This document shows positions 1 to 11,849 of a stretch of DNA of 64,000 nucleotides, piece by piece (position 1 is the stretch's first letter; every line of letters starts with the position of its first letter). A model generated the notes under the pieces. It worked only from the letters and a program-made list of their open reading frames with translations, was not told the origin of the DNA and made no database searches. Source of the stretch: Paratinospora sagittata (lineage: Eukaryota > Streptophyta > Magnoliopsida > Ranunculales > Menispermaceae); contig CM069593.1 of NCBI GenBank assembly GCA_035771175.1, forward strand, positions 48,152,054 through 48,216,053, in the 5' to 3' direction. The position numbers and the translations under genes were made by a program.

Positions 1-15
1 TTGAGTACAACATTA

Positions 16-2282
16 TCAAAACATATACAAGTTTAAATGAGAAACAAGTTGTGAATCTAGGCCACATATTGGCCATTTACGTCGTTTATTGCGCCGTAAG
101 TGATCCCTTGTATACTGCTGCAAAGGCACCTGAACAACTTGCTCGACAGATGGTGCTGAATCATCGTCAACGGGCATAGCTGATATGTGCTCATCCTCAC
201 GATCATCATGCGCCTCAATAGCCGTATCTGCTATAAATGCACGTCCTCGCCTTGGCATTCTTTGCCGTCTACCTATCCAATGTCCTTCTTCACCCAAGGT
301 TGGATTGTCCTCGAATGAAGTAGCTGTGGGGTCCATATGAACATCTGGTATTGCATCGCCAAAGGGGGATGAATCGTGATGCAATGGTGACGTGTGGACA
401 TTTGTGAATGAATCAGCACGACCGGAAGGAGTAATGGGACTCTGATGATATGCTGAGGATTGTCCCTCTGTTGTGTCCCTCCTAATCATGTAATCAACAT
501 GTACTGTTTGTAGCGTAGTCATTGATATCCTCTTAGTGTCCCTCGCTACAGTCATATCATTAACCTCACTGTGCAAATGCATTTGAGCCACGTTGCAAAC
601 CTAAATAAATTAAAAGTGTCATACGTTAGCAAAAATAACTACAACTTAGCTTAGTAATAAGTGAAAACGTGAATTGCATAATGTACTTTCTTACCAAGAA
701 ATCGATTGTTGCACCGCTTTCAATCATATACCTCAGAGTTATTGATCGAAACCAAACCATATATGGGTCATTGTACTCCATACGTGACGAATCATTATTT
801 TCACCAACTGCCAAGTTATCGACACGACGCTGCCATTCATCAACATAATATCTGTGCTTTTCAATCCAATTATTGTCACATTGGCTTCTCATATCACACT
901 TGTGAAGCTCAATATTTGTGTCGCATGGCTCCGAAATCGTTTGTCTCATGCCAAATTGACGTAACACTCGATCTGGTCGATGTAATTCAACTATGACGAA
1001 ACAAATGAGTGGAGAAACAGTGTGCCATATGTGTCGCCCATGCTTGCAATACTCTGGCAAGGCATCAATCAAATCATCGGTGTATGGAGTCCAATTGACC
1101 TGTACATGGACCCCTAACGTCAAAATTGAAAAACATTGCAAAAATATAAGGAATACATTTATGTAAATTGTTTGGAATATTGTACCTCTTCAAAACCTTT
1201 AGTGTCCAACGTCTCTCTATATTTATTCAATACATGCGTTGAGACTTCTTTCTTTATTAAGGCGTGTCTCCACCTGCAAATAGTAAGGACAAATTAATAA
1301 ATGCTAACAGTAAATGTTGAAAAGGAAGATCGGTGTGGACTTAAGTAAAAAATTATTCATTTACCTATATGCCAATTGTGGTGGTGGCAACAGATGTGCA
1401 TTTGGACCGGCATGATCCGAACGTTGAATGTTGCATCTTCGTGGAGCCAAAAAAAGGAAATCTATCCCATGCCCATAGTTGTATTAGTACCAGTGTTCCT
1501 GAAACACCTCGTTTGTCATAATCAACCGCACGACACATTTGACGATATAACCATGCTAGCACTGCACTGCCCCACGCGTATGTACCGGCAACATCGAAGT
1601 CCGCAAGAAGAGGCAGAACACATAGGTGTACAAGGTTGTTTGACTGGTCTGACAACAACCCACCTCCAATCAATTGCAAAATATATGCTCGTGCATACTG
1701 TTGTATTTCAATTTCTGTTGCTTCTTCGGGTAAGTTTGGAACTCTTTCTTCAAGGGTGACTAGACTCAATCGTCCCCCACGTTTTTCTTTCCCAACTGGA
1801 ATGAACCTGAGCAACTCAGCACATAAATCTTCGTAAAGAAGGTTGGTCGATCCCGTCACTGGTAGACCATCGACACGCAAGTCCAATTGCACCTCCACAT
1901 CTTGGAGTGTAATAGTCGCATCTCCGCATGTAAGGTGGAAGGTATGGGTCTCTTGACGCCAACGCTCAATGAAGGCCATAATTAAGTGCCAGTCTAACTG
2001 AATGTATCCAACACGTGCTACCCCATAAAAACCAGCTCGCTGCAAGTATGGAATAATACGTGGGTCAAGCGAAAGTGTGCGATGGACCACGGCTTCCCTG
2101 CGTCGACAATGCAACTCTTGCACTGGCTGTAAAATTAAATTATTATATTGTCAATCAAAGATTTAATTCAAAAGGGATTAAATATCAAAATAATACGTAA
2201 GTACCTCTCCATCCCATATGAGACCAGATCGATGACGGGCCTGCAACGATAGTACTGATGGATCTAAAGGTCCTGGATCCAT
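16..2282 (-). pseudogene. PMD (plant mobile domain, MAIN-LIKE type) gene with one frameshift
   Basis: Five exons can be traced on the minus strand: 2282-2205, 2126-1365, 1273-1186, 1099-695 and 600-16 (stop). Exon 1 starts MDPGPLDPSVLSLQARHRSG, a typical start for transposon-borne PMD proteins. Exon 2 holds the PMD core (LDPRIIPYLQRAGF, WHLIMAFIERWRQETHTFHL). Exon 4 has the conserved VNWTPYTDDLIDALPEYC and PDRVLRQFGMRQ segments. Exon 2 is one base too long: an A7 run at 1449-1455 (T7 in the gene) shifts the frame after RFPF; reading six bases instead gives the family sequence APRR...QRSDHAGP and restores the phase needed by exon 3. PMD proteins MAIN and MAIL1 act in silencing and genome stability, but most PMD genes are carried by transposons, and the MuDR gene next door suggests that here. 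Either one indel inactivates the gene or the homopolymer was misread. Family call is firm; functional state is uncertain. Confidence 0.82.
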
Positions 2283-2328
2283 CTAACGTAGATGAACTAA
2301 CATTACATTTAATTAGCACATTAGGATC

Positions 2329-4334
2329 TGTAACACCCCGTAAATTTCCTTAAATACATACGTTGACGTACATGTATATCAAGATGTATAATACACGTAT
2401 TTTATACGTAGGAGCTAATTATACGCTTGATAATACACGTCTTTTATACGTAGGAGCCAAATATACATGTGTATGAGTAGTAAAGAAGATGATACCTATG
2501 AGATCATCTTCTATGGGTGTTTACAAGTTAAACATTGGAGTTGATGTCAATTGCTTAATTTATGGGGTTGGTTAATTAAATATGTGAATTGAGTGTATAG
2601 AAGAAGAAAAAAAGAAATAAAGGAAAAAATAATAATAATTAATTACTGTTCATTTGCGGGTACTGTTCACGGAACAGTAGACGAAAAAAAAACGAAGGAA
2701 GTTGCTGGAAAGAGAGAAACAGAAGAGGAAGGACCGAGAAGAAGGAAGAGAGGAAAAAGGAAAGAACGCGGGATTCGCGTCCAATCGGGACTCGCGGTAA
2801 GTGATTTTCACTCTCTTTCTTCGTGAAATTACTATCTAAGCTAGATGTAACGATTCTAGCAGACTAATTTTAGCTATGGGAGCTGTTTTACGGCGTTTTG
2901 ACAAATTGAGGTTTTGACCTAACGTGAATGAAAATCCGCGAGGAAGGTAGAAAACACTCCCTGGACTGTCGGGACCCCGAATATGTGGTTAGATTGAATT
3001 TCATGGTTTTTGAAGACCGTTTGACAATTTTAGTACAATTTACATCTTTCGAATGAATAGTAATGATGTGAACAGTGATGTGAATAGTATTATGAACAGT
3101 TATGTAAATAGTACTATAAAGAGTTATGTGAACAGTGATGTGAATCCAATGAAACTCTGGTTTGAGATTATAGAATCGTAGAGAATTGAATTCCGGACGT
3201 TTCGATGTTAAGATCATGATTTTTGGATATGATTTGATATTTTTAGTATAGTGTTTTGGTGAGTTGAAATGGTGATTCTCATGATAATCTATGGTTAATT
3301 TCAGTGTTTAAATTGAGAGCTTAAGTGCATGGAGAAACGCTCTTGAGGAAGCAATGACGTTTATTGTTGCTTAGATATATTGGCTTAGAAACCCCGTGTA
3401 ACCACTGTGAGTATAGTTTCCTTGATTTGGTTCTTGTATGGCATTGTACACATAAAAAATGTTTGATTGTATGCATGTTATATATAATGCATTGTTTTAT
3501 GGATCATGCAAACTGATTTTAGCAATTGGAGTTTGTAATGATGTCATTTCGTTAGGAATTAGACCCGAATGAGGTTTTGCGAGTCCTCATTGTCAGTAGG
3601 CCTATCCTAACAAGGGTTGCGATCCTTGAAATGACTGTGAATTGGGTAATGAGAGGTTGTGGCTACCTTGTAACGGCCATACAAGGGTTAGACTCGCTCC
3701 CTTGCCTTGAGGAGGAGAGAGATTGTGCATTGTGTTATTGAAAACTCGTGCAATTTATGTTGTTGACATGTATAATATATTCGTCGAATGATGCATGTGT
3801 TGAATAAGTGTTTGAAATGATTTTAAATGTCATATTTCTCTAAATGTATATAATTGCCATCTTAAGAACTATATTCACTGAGCTGTTGTTTGCTCACCCC
3901 ATTTCCTCAAATATTTCAGGTATTGAGTCGAAGGGAAAAGGAAACTCCGTGAGTGATAATCACGTGAGCCTTCGTCTGGTATGTGTATGTACGCTTGGAG
4001 GAAATAGCTTATATTGTTAGTTTGATATGTATACTTATCACACATTATATATATATATATGTATTATCATCTAGATGAGATGTGTGGGCATATATATAGC
4101 TTAATATATTGGATGATGAAATGAAAATGTGATGTGTGAATGATGGAATGATTATAGAGATCTATATTGGATTTGATTTGTGGTATATTAGGAAAAAAAA
4201 ATTCTGTAAATGTTGGGAAGGATTGTGAAACTACGTGAAGGCTGACAGTGTATTATATACTGTATATGGCTATGTACAGTGTATAGTATATTGTGCCGGT
4301 CATGACGTCAGCCTACGTCAGGGGCGTCGTGACA
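2329..4334 (+). mobile_element. Solo LTR (2,006 bp), probably Ty3/Gypsy type
   Basis: The segment begins TGTAACACCCCG and ends GGGCGTCGTGACA. It is flanked by perfect 5-bp direct repeats GGATC at 2324-2328 and 4335-4339, the target-site duplication expected of an LTR retrotransposon. No gag-pol, primer-binding site or second LTR is present, so it is most simply a solo LTR left by recombination between two LTRs. Internal features are a duplicated 40-bp AT-rich unit near 2388-2465, a purine-rich stretch at 2600-2770 and short repeats built on GTGAACAGTGATGTGAATAG at 3065-3150. The LTR at 8304-11329 has a matching internal block (TATTCACTG..GCTCACCC..TTTCCTC..TTTCAGGT, here near 3869-3920), so the two are related. 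The Gypsy assignment rests on general appearance. Confidence 0.8.
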
Positions 4335-4554
4335 GGATCAAATGTTGATAAAGAAATATTAGAAAAAGATAAAAATGGGAGAATAAAACAATATATAATC
4401 GGAAGGTACAGAACATTGCAACTGCATGCGATAATCATTATTAGACAATAGCTCATACATGACAAAGTCTATCCCAAAGTGTCATATTACATTGCAAAAG
4501 ATACAGGAGATTGAAAAAGTAGAAAACATGAAATATATGTGGGCAAACAATAGC

Positions 4555-7317
4555 TTATGCAGCCCCATCACGGAGGGTTGGACACTTCCGCCTGTTGTGG
4601 CCTTCTTCTCCACATTGTCCACATCTAATCTTAGACGAGGGTTCCCTTATATCCATCTCATTTCTTAGGCGCGACGACCTCGGTCGACCAGATTTGCGAA
4701 CATGACCAGAATCAGGTATCACCGTATACGAAATAGTACATTGTGGCCAATAAGATTCGTGCGGAATGGGATGAAACTAAGTTTCATAACGCTTAGAGTA
4801 ATGCTGGAGGAGGTACCAATGATCAATGTATTGGTCACAATTGATCGAAGCATAACGACACGCTGCTTGGACGTGTGAACAAGGAATCCCATAACATTGC
4901 CATTTGCCGCAGCTGCAGAAACGATCTTTTAGTCGAACGACCTGCTTGTTTCCCCCTTTGTTCATGCAGACATCTTGTATACCGGTAACAACCTCAAATG
5001 TCTCAAGCTGTCGATTGATCATTGTAACAGTGTGGTTCCCTGCCTTAAGCCCCCAATTTTTCATTTTCTCAACCGCATACTTTGTGAAAACTTCTCCATT
5101 ACTAATTGCTTCATCTATTTCTTGCCGTCTAACGATTAACCACCCAACACATCTATAAAACGTCAACTGAACCAATGCTGTGACCGGATAAAATCGAGCC
5201 CCCTTCAATACTCCATTGAAACACTCTAAAGAAAAAAACACAGGAAACAAATCAGACGGTAATTGACAATAAAAAAAAATAGCTCAGAGAATTCAAATAA
5301 GTAAATGCATAGACTAACCAACGACATTCGTAGTCATCCAACCATACCGCACCCCACCATCGTAAGCCATTGTCCACCTCTCTTTAGGAAGGGTAATGAG
5401 ATTAAACCATCTTGTGCAGCCCTCTTTCTGTTGCTCTAGTTCTTTCATTAGTGCCTCAAACTTACGTGGTTGGTGTTGTGACCCTGCTGCCTTGGCCAAA
5501 TCTCTCAACTTCTCGTTACGATACTTACCATTGAAATTACTACCCACATGCCTCAAATAGAACCTATGATATGCCTCCGGCTCGGTCCAACCATTCTCTA
5601 CTCTTTTAACTGCATTCAATATGCCAGGGTGACGATCACTGACAAGGCAAATGCCTTCTCTGTTAGTCATGCTATAACGAAGCTTCCTTAGAAACCAAGC
5701 CCAGTTGTCAGTATTTTCTTGATGAACAATAGCAAATGCGAGAGGAAATATATGACTGGCTACATCGATTGTCGTGGCGATGAGCAACTTACCGCGGTAT
5801 TTTCCATATAAGTGTGTACCATCTATTTGTATAATAGGCCTACAATGCTTAAAACCCTCAATTGAGGGACCAAAAGCCCAAAAAGAAGGATGAAACGTGG
5901 CTATCCCATTGTTGTCAGGTTCGTAGTGATTTACAAATGCGTGCGAACCTGGATTACTAGCATTCAATGCATCCATCCATTTTGGGAGTAGGTTATACGA
6001 TCCCTCCCAATCACCAAATATCTTTTCCATCACCTTTTTTTTTGCACGCCACACTTTTCTGTTATGTACATCATATTTGTCATTATTTTTAATTACTTGA
6101 TGTAGCGCCGACACAGAAGTTGAAGGATCTCGCTTTACAATATCAAAAATTTCGCGATATATTAGCTTTAAATCCAATTGTCTATGATCTTGCGACATTT
6201 GGGCATAAATACATGTGTGTGGGAATGGGCATTTTGTGATCTCAAACAATCCCGATTTCTTGCGTTTCGAAGCCCGTAGCCTCCACTGACAACCATCTTT
6301 CCATTTCTTACACCTAATTGACCAAAATTCGGGTTCTGAATCGACCACGACATATTCTTGTTGCTTGGCTATACAACATCGTTTTACTCTATGTTGCAAG
6401 TCTTCCTTTGAGGGAAATATGAGTCCTTCGCAAAGATCTTGTGACTCGTTCCACCCCATCGATATGTTATCATGATTGTCTGATAATGGGGTCATAGCTT
6501 CATGATTAAGTTCCATGAAATTCGGTGATGGAGCCTCAAAACTTGCTATGGTAGGTTGTGGTGTACCACCTATACTATGCAACTTAGTGTCTTGTAACTA
6601 TGTTTCTTCAATGCTTACGTCATTGCCATCTTCTCGTAGTAGCGATGCATACATAGACCCATCATTTTCAATTACTCTCAAGAAAGTACCACACATATCA
6701 ACAAAATTATCCATCTCATGTCCATCATCCTCATCACTGTTTTCATCACTATCTTCGTCGAGGTGGGCATTGTCGTCGTCTTCAAAATTGAAATCATCAT
6801 CAGACAAATGTACATTTGAAGGGGTGGCATCTTCAGAATCATTGGTCATGTGATCGATTGTAGCATCAAGAGGTGAAGCTATACTCGGACCAATGTGCTC
6901 CATTGATCTCCGTGCACTATGACCGCCAAAATTCATGTGGCTTCGGCGATGACCCGTTTGACGACCTTGGGTTGGATTTCCACCAACAACTTCTACATAC
7001 ACCTCCATATTAGTAGGAGGTGGGACCTCTTGCAACATGGAACAAATATCCCTTAGCCCTTGCTCAGTGGTAATCGGAAGCACCGTATAATTGAAATCCT
7101 TTTCGCCAAAAAACAAAGGATATCTATAGGTCATATTGATCGTTGCACATGTTGAGATCCGTAGTACACCTCGAATAACACCTTCAAATTCTTCAAGACC
7201 AATGCCTAATCGGACTCTTACAAGCCCGACCGGCGGTCTATCGTATGATGCACCTCGCGAACCATGTACTACAGAACCACCACTGTTGCATATTATAGAA
7301 ACAAATCTATCTGTCAT
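4555..7317 (-). pseudogene. MuDR-type Mutator transposase with two in-frame stop codons
   Basis: Two exons are seen: 7317-5319 and 5225-4555 (donor G|GTTAGT, acceptor TTTAG|AG), together 890 codons with no frameshift. In order: an N-terminal domain (CNSGGSVVHGSRG, PPVGLVRVRLG) like the PB1-like domain of MuDRA proteins; an acidic linker; the MuDR DNA-binding domain (FPSKEDLQHRVKRCCIAKQQ); the MULE catalytic domain (PIIQIDGTHLYGKYRG and CLVSDRHPGILNAV supply two expected acidic residues); a SWIM zinc finger (CSCGKWQCYGIPCSH); and a C-terminal CCHC knuckle (CGQCGEEGHNRRKC). TAG codons interrupt the frame at 6600-6598, between linker and DNA-binding domain, and at 4779-4777, after the SWIM finger; conserved sequence resumes in the same frame after both. 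The start is the ATG at 7317, directly after a CAG that could be a splice acceptor, so a 5' exon may be missing. The gene drives DNA transposition when intact; here it is most likely a young pseudogene. Confidence 0.9.
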
Positions 7318-8303
7318 CTGGACATAATAAGCAAAATACAATCGTCATTCTTTTAAACAAAATAAGAAATTAAAGCCTATGACTTTAACAAAGTGACAAT
7401 TTAAAGGAAATGTACGCCATCGGTGGAGGTGGACGTAGAGTGATATGAGCAGAAAAACATTTGTCCAAGCATAGACAATCTAGAACAATACAGACAACAA
7501 TTTCTGAAGCATAAAAGCTGATGCTTCCATATGTTCTATTTTACTGATAACACGCACTAGAGATGACTTATTGCCATTATATAACCATGTCAATCACATA
7601 AAGTTATGAGTAGGAAGTATTTAACATCTCAGTTACATATTTTTGAGAAGAAATAATTGGAATTGAACAATCGCATGATGTGCATTTTCAGCATCCACCT
7701 AGTAATCATTTAGGATCACAGTTTCATAATGATTTAATGAAGTGAATCTCAATTCACAAAAAATTGGCATATTTTTTGAAGGAGATCAACCTTGAAAAAA
7801 TTGAAACCTGTCAAATTCCATGACACATGGATCTAGACACGTCACACATAACACACAATTCACACTTCATATTAATCATATGATTTGATGAAGTGAATCT
7901 CAATTCACTTTGCTAAGCGTTTCAACTCTAATTCAATGCTAAAAAACAAGATAAAAATGGACTACAACAAGATGCTCCCTATAAGTATATTAGCCTTTGA
8001 AAAAACTCACTCAATTGAACAAGTAGCTAAGGCTCTATTTAGTTCATGACTTGATACAATTTTCTACATCTAAAAATCTAAAAACATGTAAAATGCATAT
8101 GGTTTGTTGAATTTGAAAACAACTTTAAGAATTTTACTCAAAAAGAGAAAAAACCCTATTTTCAGAAAAATGATAAAAAGTCATTTTCAGAATTTTTTTT
8201 TTTTCGGATTGTATCGCTGTTTTTGAATCAAAAGACAACCTAAGTCCGCTACATGAATCTGCTTGCTTCACTTTGCTTTATCAACGGATAAGTCTACAAT
8301 TAT
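7318..8303. other. Non-coding stretch upstream of the MULE transposase
   Basis: No credible gene. A 29-bp direct repeat with one mismatch (ATGATTTRATGAAGTGAATC..., 7729-7757 and 7880-7908) is present. The element's promoter and right terminal inverted repeat should lie here or be lost; I could not identify either. The AT-rich end (8030-8240, with T10 at 8195-8204) resembles degraded MITE sequence. Confidence 0.5.
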
Positions 8304-9025
8304 TGTGGCGACCCCGGGCCCCGGACTACCAATCCCGCAGGGAATGGCATGCGGAATGCCGGGACGGGACGCCCGGCATAGACATCTCCGACCACTCCTC
8401 AACTCCCGTGAGGTGGTTGAGACCCTACGAGCCTTATCTCAAACAACGACATAATATCAAAAGGTACTAAACAAAACTATCCACCGTATTAATCATCAAA
8501 GACAAGAGATAGTCCATAAAAATGAACCATAAATAAAATCATAATCCCTACAGTCCATTAAAATTGACATACACATAAAGTCCAAAATTGTGGGTACAAA
8601 TAAAAACCGTCATATGCCCACATGGTCTATCCAACAAGTCCCAACTCACCCATACTACAATGTGGTAAGTGTTATAATTACATAATCCAAAATATAATAC
8701 TTCATAATTTAAAACACAGTTCAATCAAAATGCCTCTCAACTCACATCGAGGCCTTGGATTCTCTCGCAGGCAAGGCCCTCAAGATATAACTACTCCTTT
8801 GCCCTTATTCGGGACAGAAGGACCTGAAAGAGGAAAATGAGGGTGAGCCAACGGTGCCCAGTGAATAGAATTCAAATATGCTATCAATACTCATCAATAA
8901 ATATCATGTATGCATGTCAATGTGTAGCATGATTAAAAGCTCATAACATATAGATATCAAGCATTTATAATAAGTTCGATGCAAGTAAAAGCTTATCAAT
9001 TTGGATCCACATTCCACATACATTA

Positions 9026-9137
9026 GGTTACTAGTGCACGTCTATTTCACCGTACCGTTGATCCCAATCATGTTTATTTTGGGTTACTAGTGCACGTCTA
9101 TTTCACCGTACCGTTGACCCCAATCTCTTCCTTTTCT
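9026..9137. repeat. 56-bp direct duplication within the second LTR
   Basis: Two copies of a unit starting GGTTACTAGTGCACGTCTAT are spaced 56 bp apart (9026 and 9082). Each contains CACCGTACCGTTGA followed by CCCAATC. Near identity suggests a recent slippage or unequal exchange event. Confidence 0.8.
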
Positions 9138-10029
9138 AAAACCCTCCTATGACAAGGTTAAGTCCCCCTATTAGCCAGATATATGGGCTCAACCAAAGTC
9201 ATAAGGTTTTCTCAAATCAATGCATCATTCAAAACATTAGAACACATTCATGCTTTCAACATACAATATATAAGTGATATGATGACATAAAAGATATAAT
9301 CATAAATGAAGTCTACTCACAACCAAGCCTCGCGAGAGTATTTAACCACACACGACCACCAAACCGAATCAACCCAATCAAGATCCTGAAACATTCATCA
9401 ATATCCTACCATACATCAATTTCTATACTCAATCACATAGACATTACACATCAACCCTAAATCAGCCCACATATAAACAATAGGCCTAAATTCCATCTAA
9501 TCCCATCATTCAACTCAAATCACATGACTTAGGCCTCTAATGCATAGTTCTCATTCATAAACCATTCTATTAATCAAAAATACTGATTTTCAATTCCTTA
9601 GGCATAAACATGCCCAAATTGGGTCACTTGATCACAAGTAGGCCTAACCCATGATATGGTCACAACCACCAAATCAGTAGCATAATCAACCATAATCATG
9701 CTTAATTAAACATAAGTTGCATCAATTCAATGATTCTAGGCCAAAAGCATCAAAAGCCCTAAAATGTGAAATTTTCCATACTTAGGCCATATTGTCGATT
9801 TACACTAGGTCACCATGTTCAGCCATGTATATCATTGATTTTGCATTATGGGTTCATCAACAATGACAACTAGGTCAACATAGTTGACATGCAAGCTATT
9901 TGGAAAGGTCTAAGTTCATATTCTAAATTTAGGTCTAATACAAGCAACCCTACCTATTCTTCATTTACTATTCTGTTCAGATGTATCAATATACCAACAG
10001 AAATATGTAATAACAAAATCAACCGTACA

Positions 10030-10615
10030 GATTGAAGTATATGAAGAAACAAACCTTCTGTCCAAATATCAGCCCAATCCAACGGTGGACCAAAAAGATA
10101 AGTATATTTGATGAACAAGTCTCTAATCAGACAATTTCTCCTTTCCTGCTGCAAATACTCAAACTCAGATGACTATATCACACAAAATACTAAACGAATA
10201 AACATCTCCACCGTTCAGAATATATAAGTATCAGTTATAAACTACATAACCACATTTGATATCCATCCAACGGTAGATTGAGGAGATCTACAAGTTTTAG
10301 TGAAACGGTACGAGAAATCCAGACTTTCCGACCAGCTTTGTTTCAGAGGTTAGATCTCTCAGAAAAAACATCTAATCAAGATCTCCACCGTTCAGAATGC
10401 AGAAATATCAGTTTTACACTACATACCCAAATTTTATATCCATCGAACGGTAGATTAAGGAGATCTATAAGTTTGAGCGAAACGGTGCGAAAAATCCAAA
10501 CTTTCCGACCAGCCTTGTTTGAGAGGTTAGATCTCTTAGACGAAACCTCTGATCAAGATCTCCACGGACCAGAATTAATAACCATAAGCTATGAACTTGC
10601 TGACAAATTTTGAGC
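10030..10615. repeat. 177-bp tandem repeats within the second LTR
   Basis: A unit beginning CACCGTTCAGAAT starts at 10209, recurs at 10386 and again, partly, at 10563 (CACGGACCAGAAT), a constant 177-bp period. Each unit holds ATCCATCNAACGGTAGATT, an AGGAGATCTA segment, TTTCCGACCAGC and GAGGTTAGATCTCT. A more diverged copy appears to precede them from about 10032. Confidence 0.75.
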
Positions 10616-10749
10616 TCAATCTGACCCTATATCCCAAAGATCCAGCTCTTTGATGAAAATGTTGTAGAGATCTTCCTCCTGCAACTCCCTCTTTCTTTCT
10701 CTTCTTCTTTCCTTTCTCTTCTTTTCTTTCTCTTCTTTTTTTCCTTTCT

Positions 10750-10915
10750 CTCCACTCACCTCTTTCTAGCACTTCCTTGATTCCCTCCTCCACTCACCTC
10801 ACTTTCTAGCACATCCTTGGATTCTCTCCTTCACTCACCTCACTTTCTAGCACATTCTTGGATTCTCTCCTCTACTCACCTCACTTTCTAGCACATTCTT
10901 GGGTTAGAGAAGTGG
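10750..10915. repeat. Four-copy 40-41-bp tandem repeat within the second LTR
   Basis: The motif TTTCTAGCAC recurs at about 10763, 10803, 10844 and 10885, within a unit containing TTGGATTCTCTCCT and CACTCACCTCAC. It follows a CT-rich tract at 10670-10755. Confidence 0.8.
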
Positions 10916-11849
10916 GCATGGGACACTTGTCCACTTTCATGCACCAACCTTCACATGTGTTGGTCTCATACTACCCATACCAACCACATGTACTTTAACC
11001 AATCTCATGCTTCCATGTATTTTAAATGTTCAATCCATTTAATACACCAAATTTTCATTCTCATTTATCTTTTTATTCAATCAATCATAACCCATATCAA
11101 TTCATAGTTTAATGGGCCCATGCATAAATAATAACATATGCATTATACTTTAATTTAACATGACCCATATACAATTTATGATACACATATTTATATACAT
11201 TATCAAGCATCAACTATACAAACATTAAACAACCATCAAACAAACACCAAACATAACAAGACAACGCATAGAGTTTGGGCAAAGTGCAATTGGGTTATAG
11301 CTAAATGAAATAATTTTCGGGTCGTCACAATTATTGTGCCAGCAGTTATACTTTTCTTAATTATATTGATTCATGTTATTTAAGGTCTTCTCTTCCTCTT
11401 TATTGCCAAACATTATCTTCAGTAAAACATGACTATCCAAATAGTGGCCTGATAAAATTTCTTCCAATTTTAACAGGATGTGCTAATCATATGACATATA
11501 TTACTTTTAAAGTGATTCCCCCCTTAACCGAACATACTTTAATCCTATGATTGACATCATATCTTATTCATCCTTGTGAATAATTAAGCAGATAACTACC
11601 TGAGTTTTTCATTCAATGATATATCTTGGCTTTCAATCCTCATTGTCTCTCTTCCTACTTGTGTAAGAGCTACAATAGGATACTCATAATTTTCATCTCA
11701 CCTACACTTCTATTTTTATGAGAAAGGAAAGATTTTATTAAGCAAACTGGACAAGGAAAAGATTACATACTACAAAAATTTTCACTGCAGCCATCCTCAA
11801 CAATAATAATCATTAGCTCCTTAGGGATCTCATAACGAGAAAAGATTGA

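Larger units (their letters stand above)
16..7317 (-). mobile_element. Probable PMD-carrying Mutator-like element (MULE), left end outside window
   Basis: The transposase gene (7317-4555) and the PMD gene (2282-16) lie in the same direction. Without the solo LTR at 2329-4334 only about 270 bp would separate them, so they look like two genes of one element later split by an LTR retrotransposon. I could not find terminal inverted repeats: the PMD stop codon is 16 bases from the window edge, so the left end should lie outside, and I saw no convincing partner at 7.3-8.3 kb. That both genes belong to one element is inferred from spacing and strand only. Confidence 0.45.
8304..11329 (-). mobile_element. 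Solo LTR (3,026 bp) with internal tandem repeats, opposite orientation
   Basis: The ends are TGTGGCGACCCC (8304) and GGGTCGTCACA (11329), which are near-perfect short inverted repeats. The flanks carry a perfect 5-bp duplication ATTAT (8299-8303 and 11330-11334). No internal coding domain or second LTR is present. The block at about 8831-8875, read on the minus strand, matches the internal block of the LTR at 2329-4334, so this copy is a relative inserted in the opposite direction. Compared with that copy it is 1 kb longer, mainly because of three tandem-repeat arrays described separately. An open frame at 10278-10613 is produced by those arrays and is not a gene. Confidence 0.8.

Noticed and set aside
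2593..2826. 77-residue Lys/Glu-rich open frame on the plus strand
   Set aside because: It lies in the purine-rich part of the solo LTR and is low-complexity; no family resemblance.
10278..10613. 111-residue open frame with two similar halves
   Set aside because: The halves reflect the 177-bp tandem repeats of the LTR; no protein family matches.
8299..11338. A 9-bp CAATTATTG repeat at both ends of the second LTR, which could suggest a Mutator element
   Set aside because: Reading the ends as TGTGGCGACC...GGTCGTCACA with a 5-bp ATTAT duplication fits LTR ends, and the relationship to the first solo LTR supports this. The longer match partly reuses the terminal TG/CA bases.
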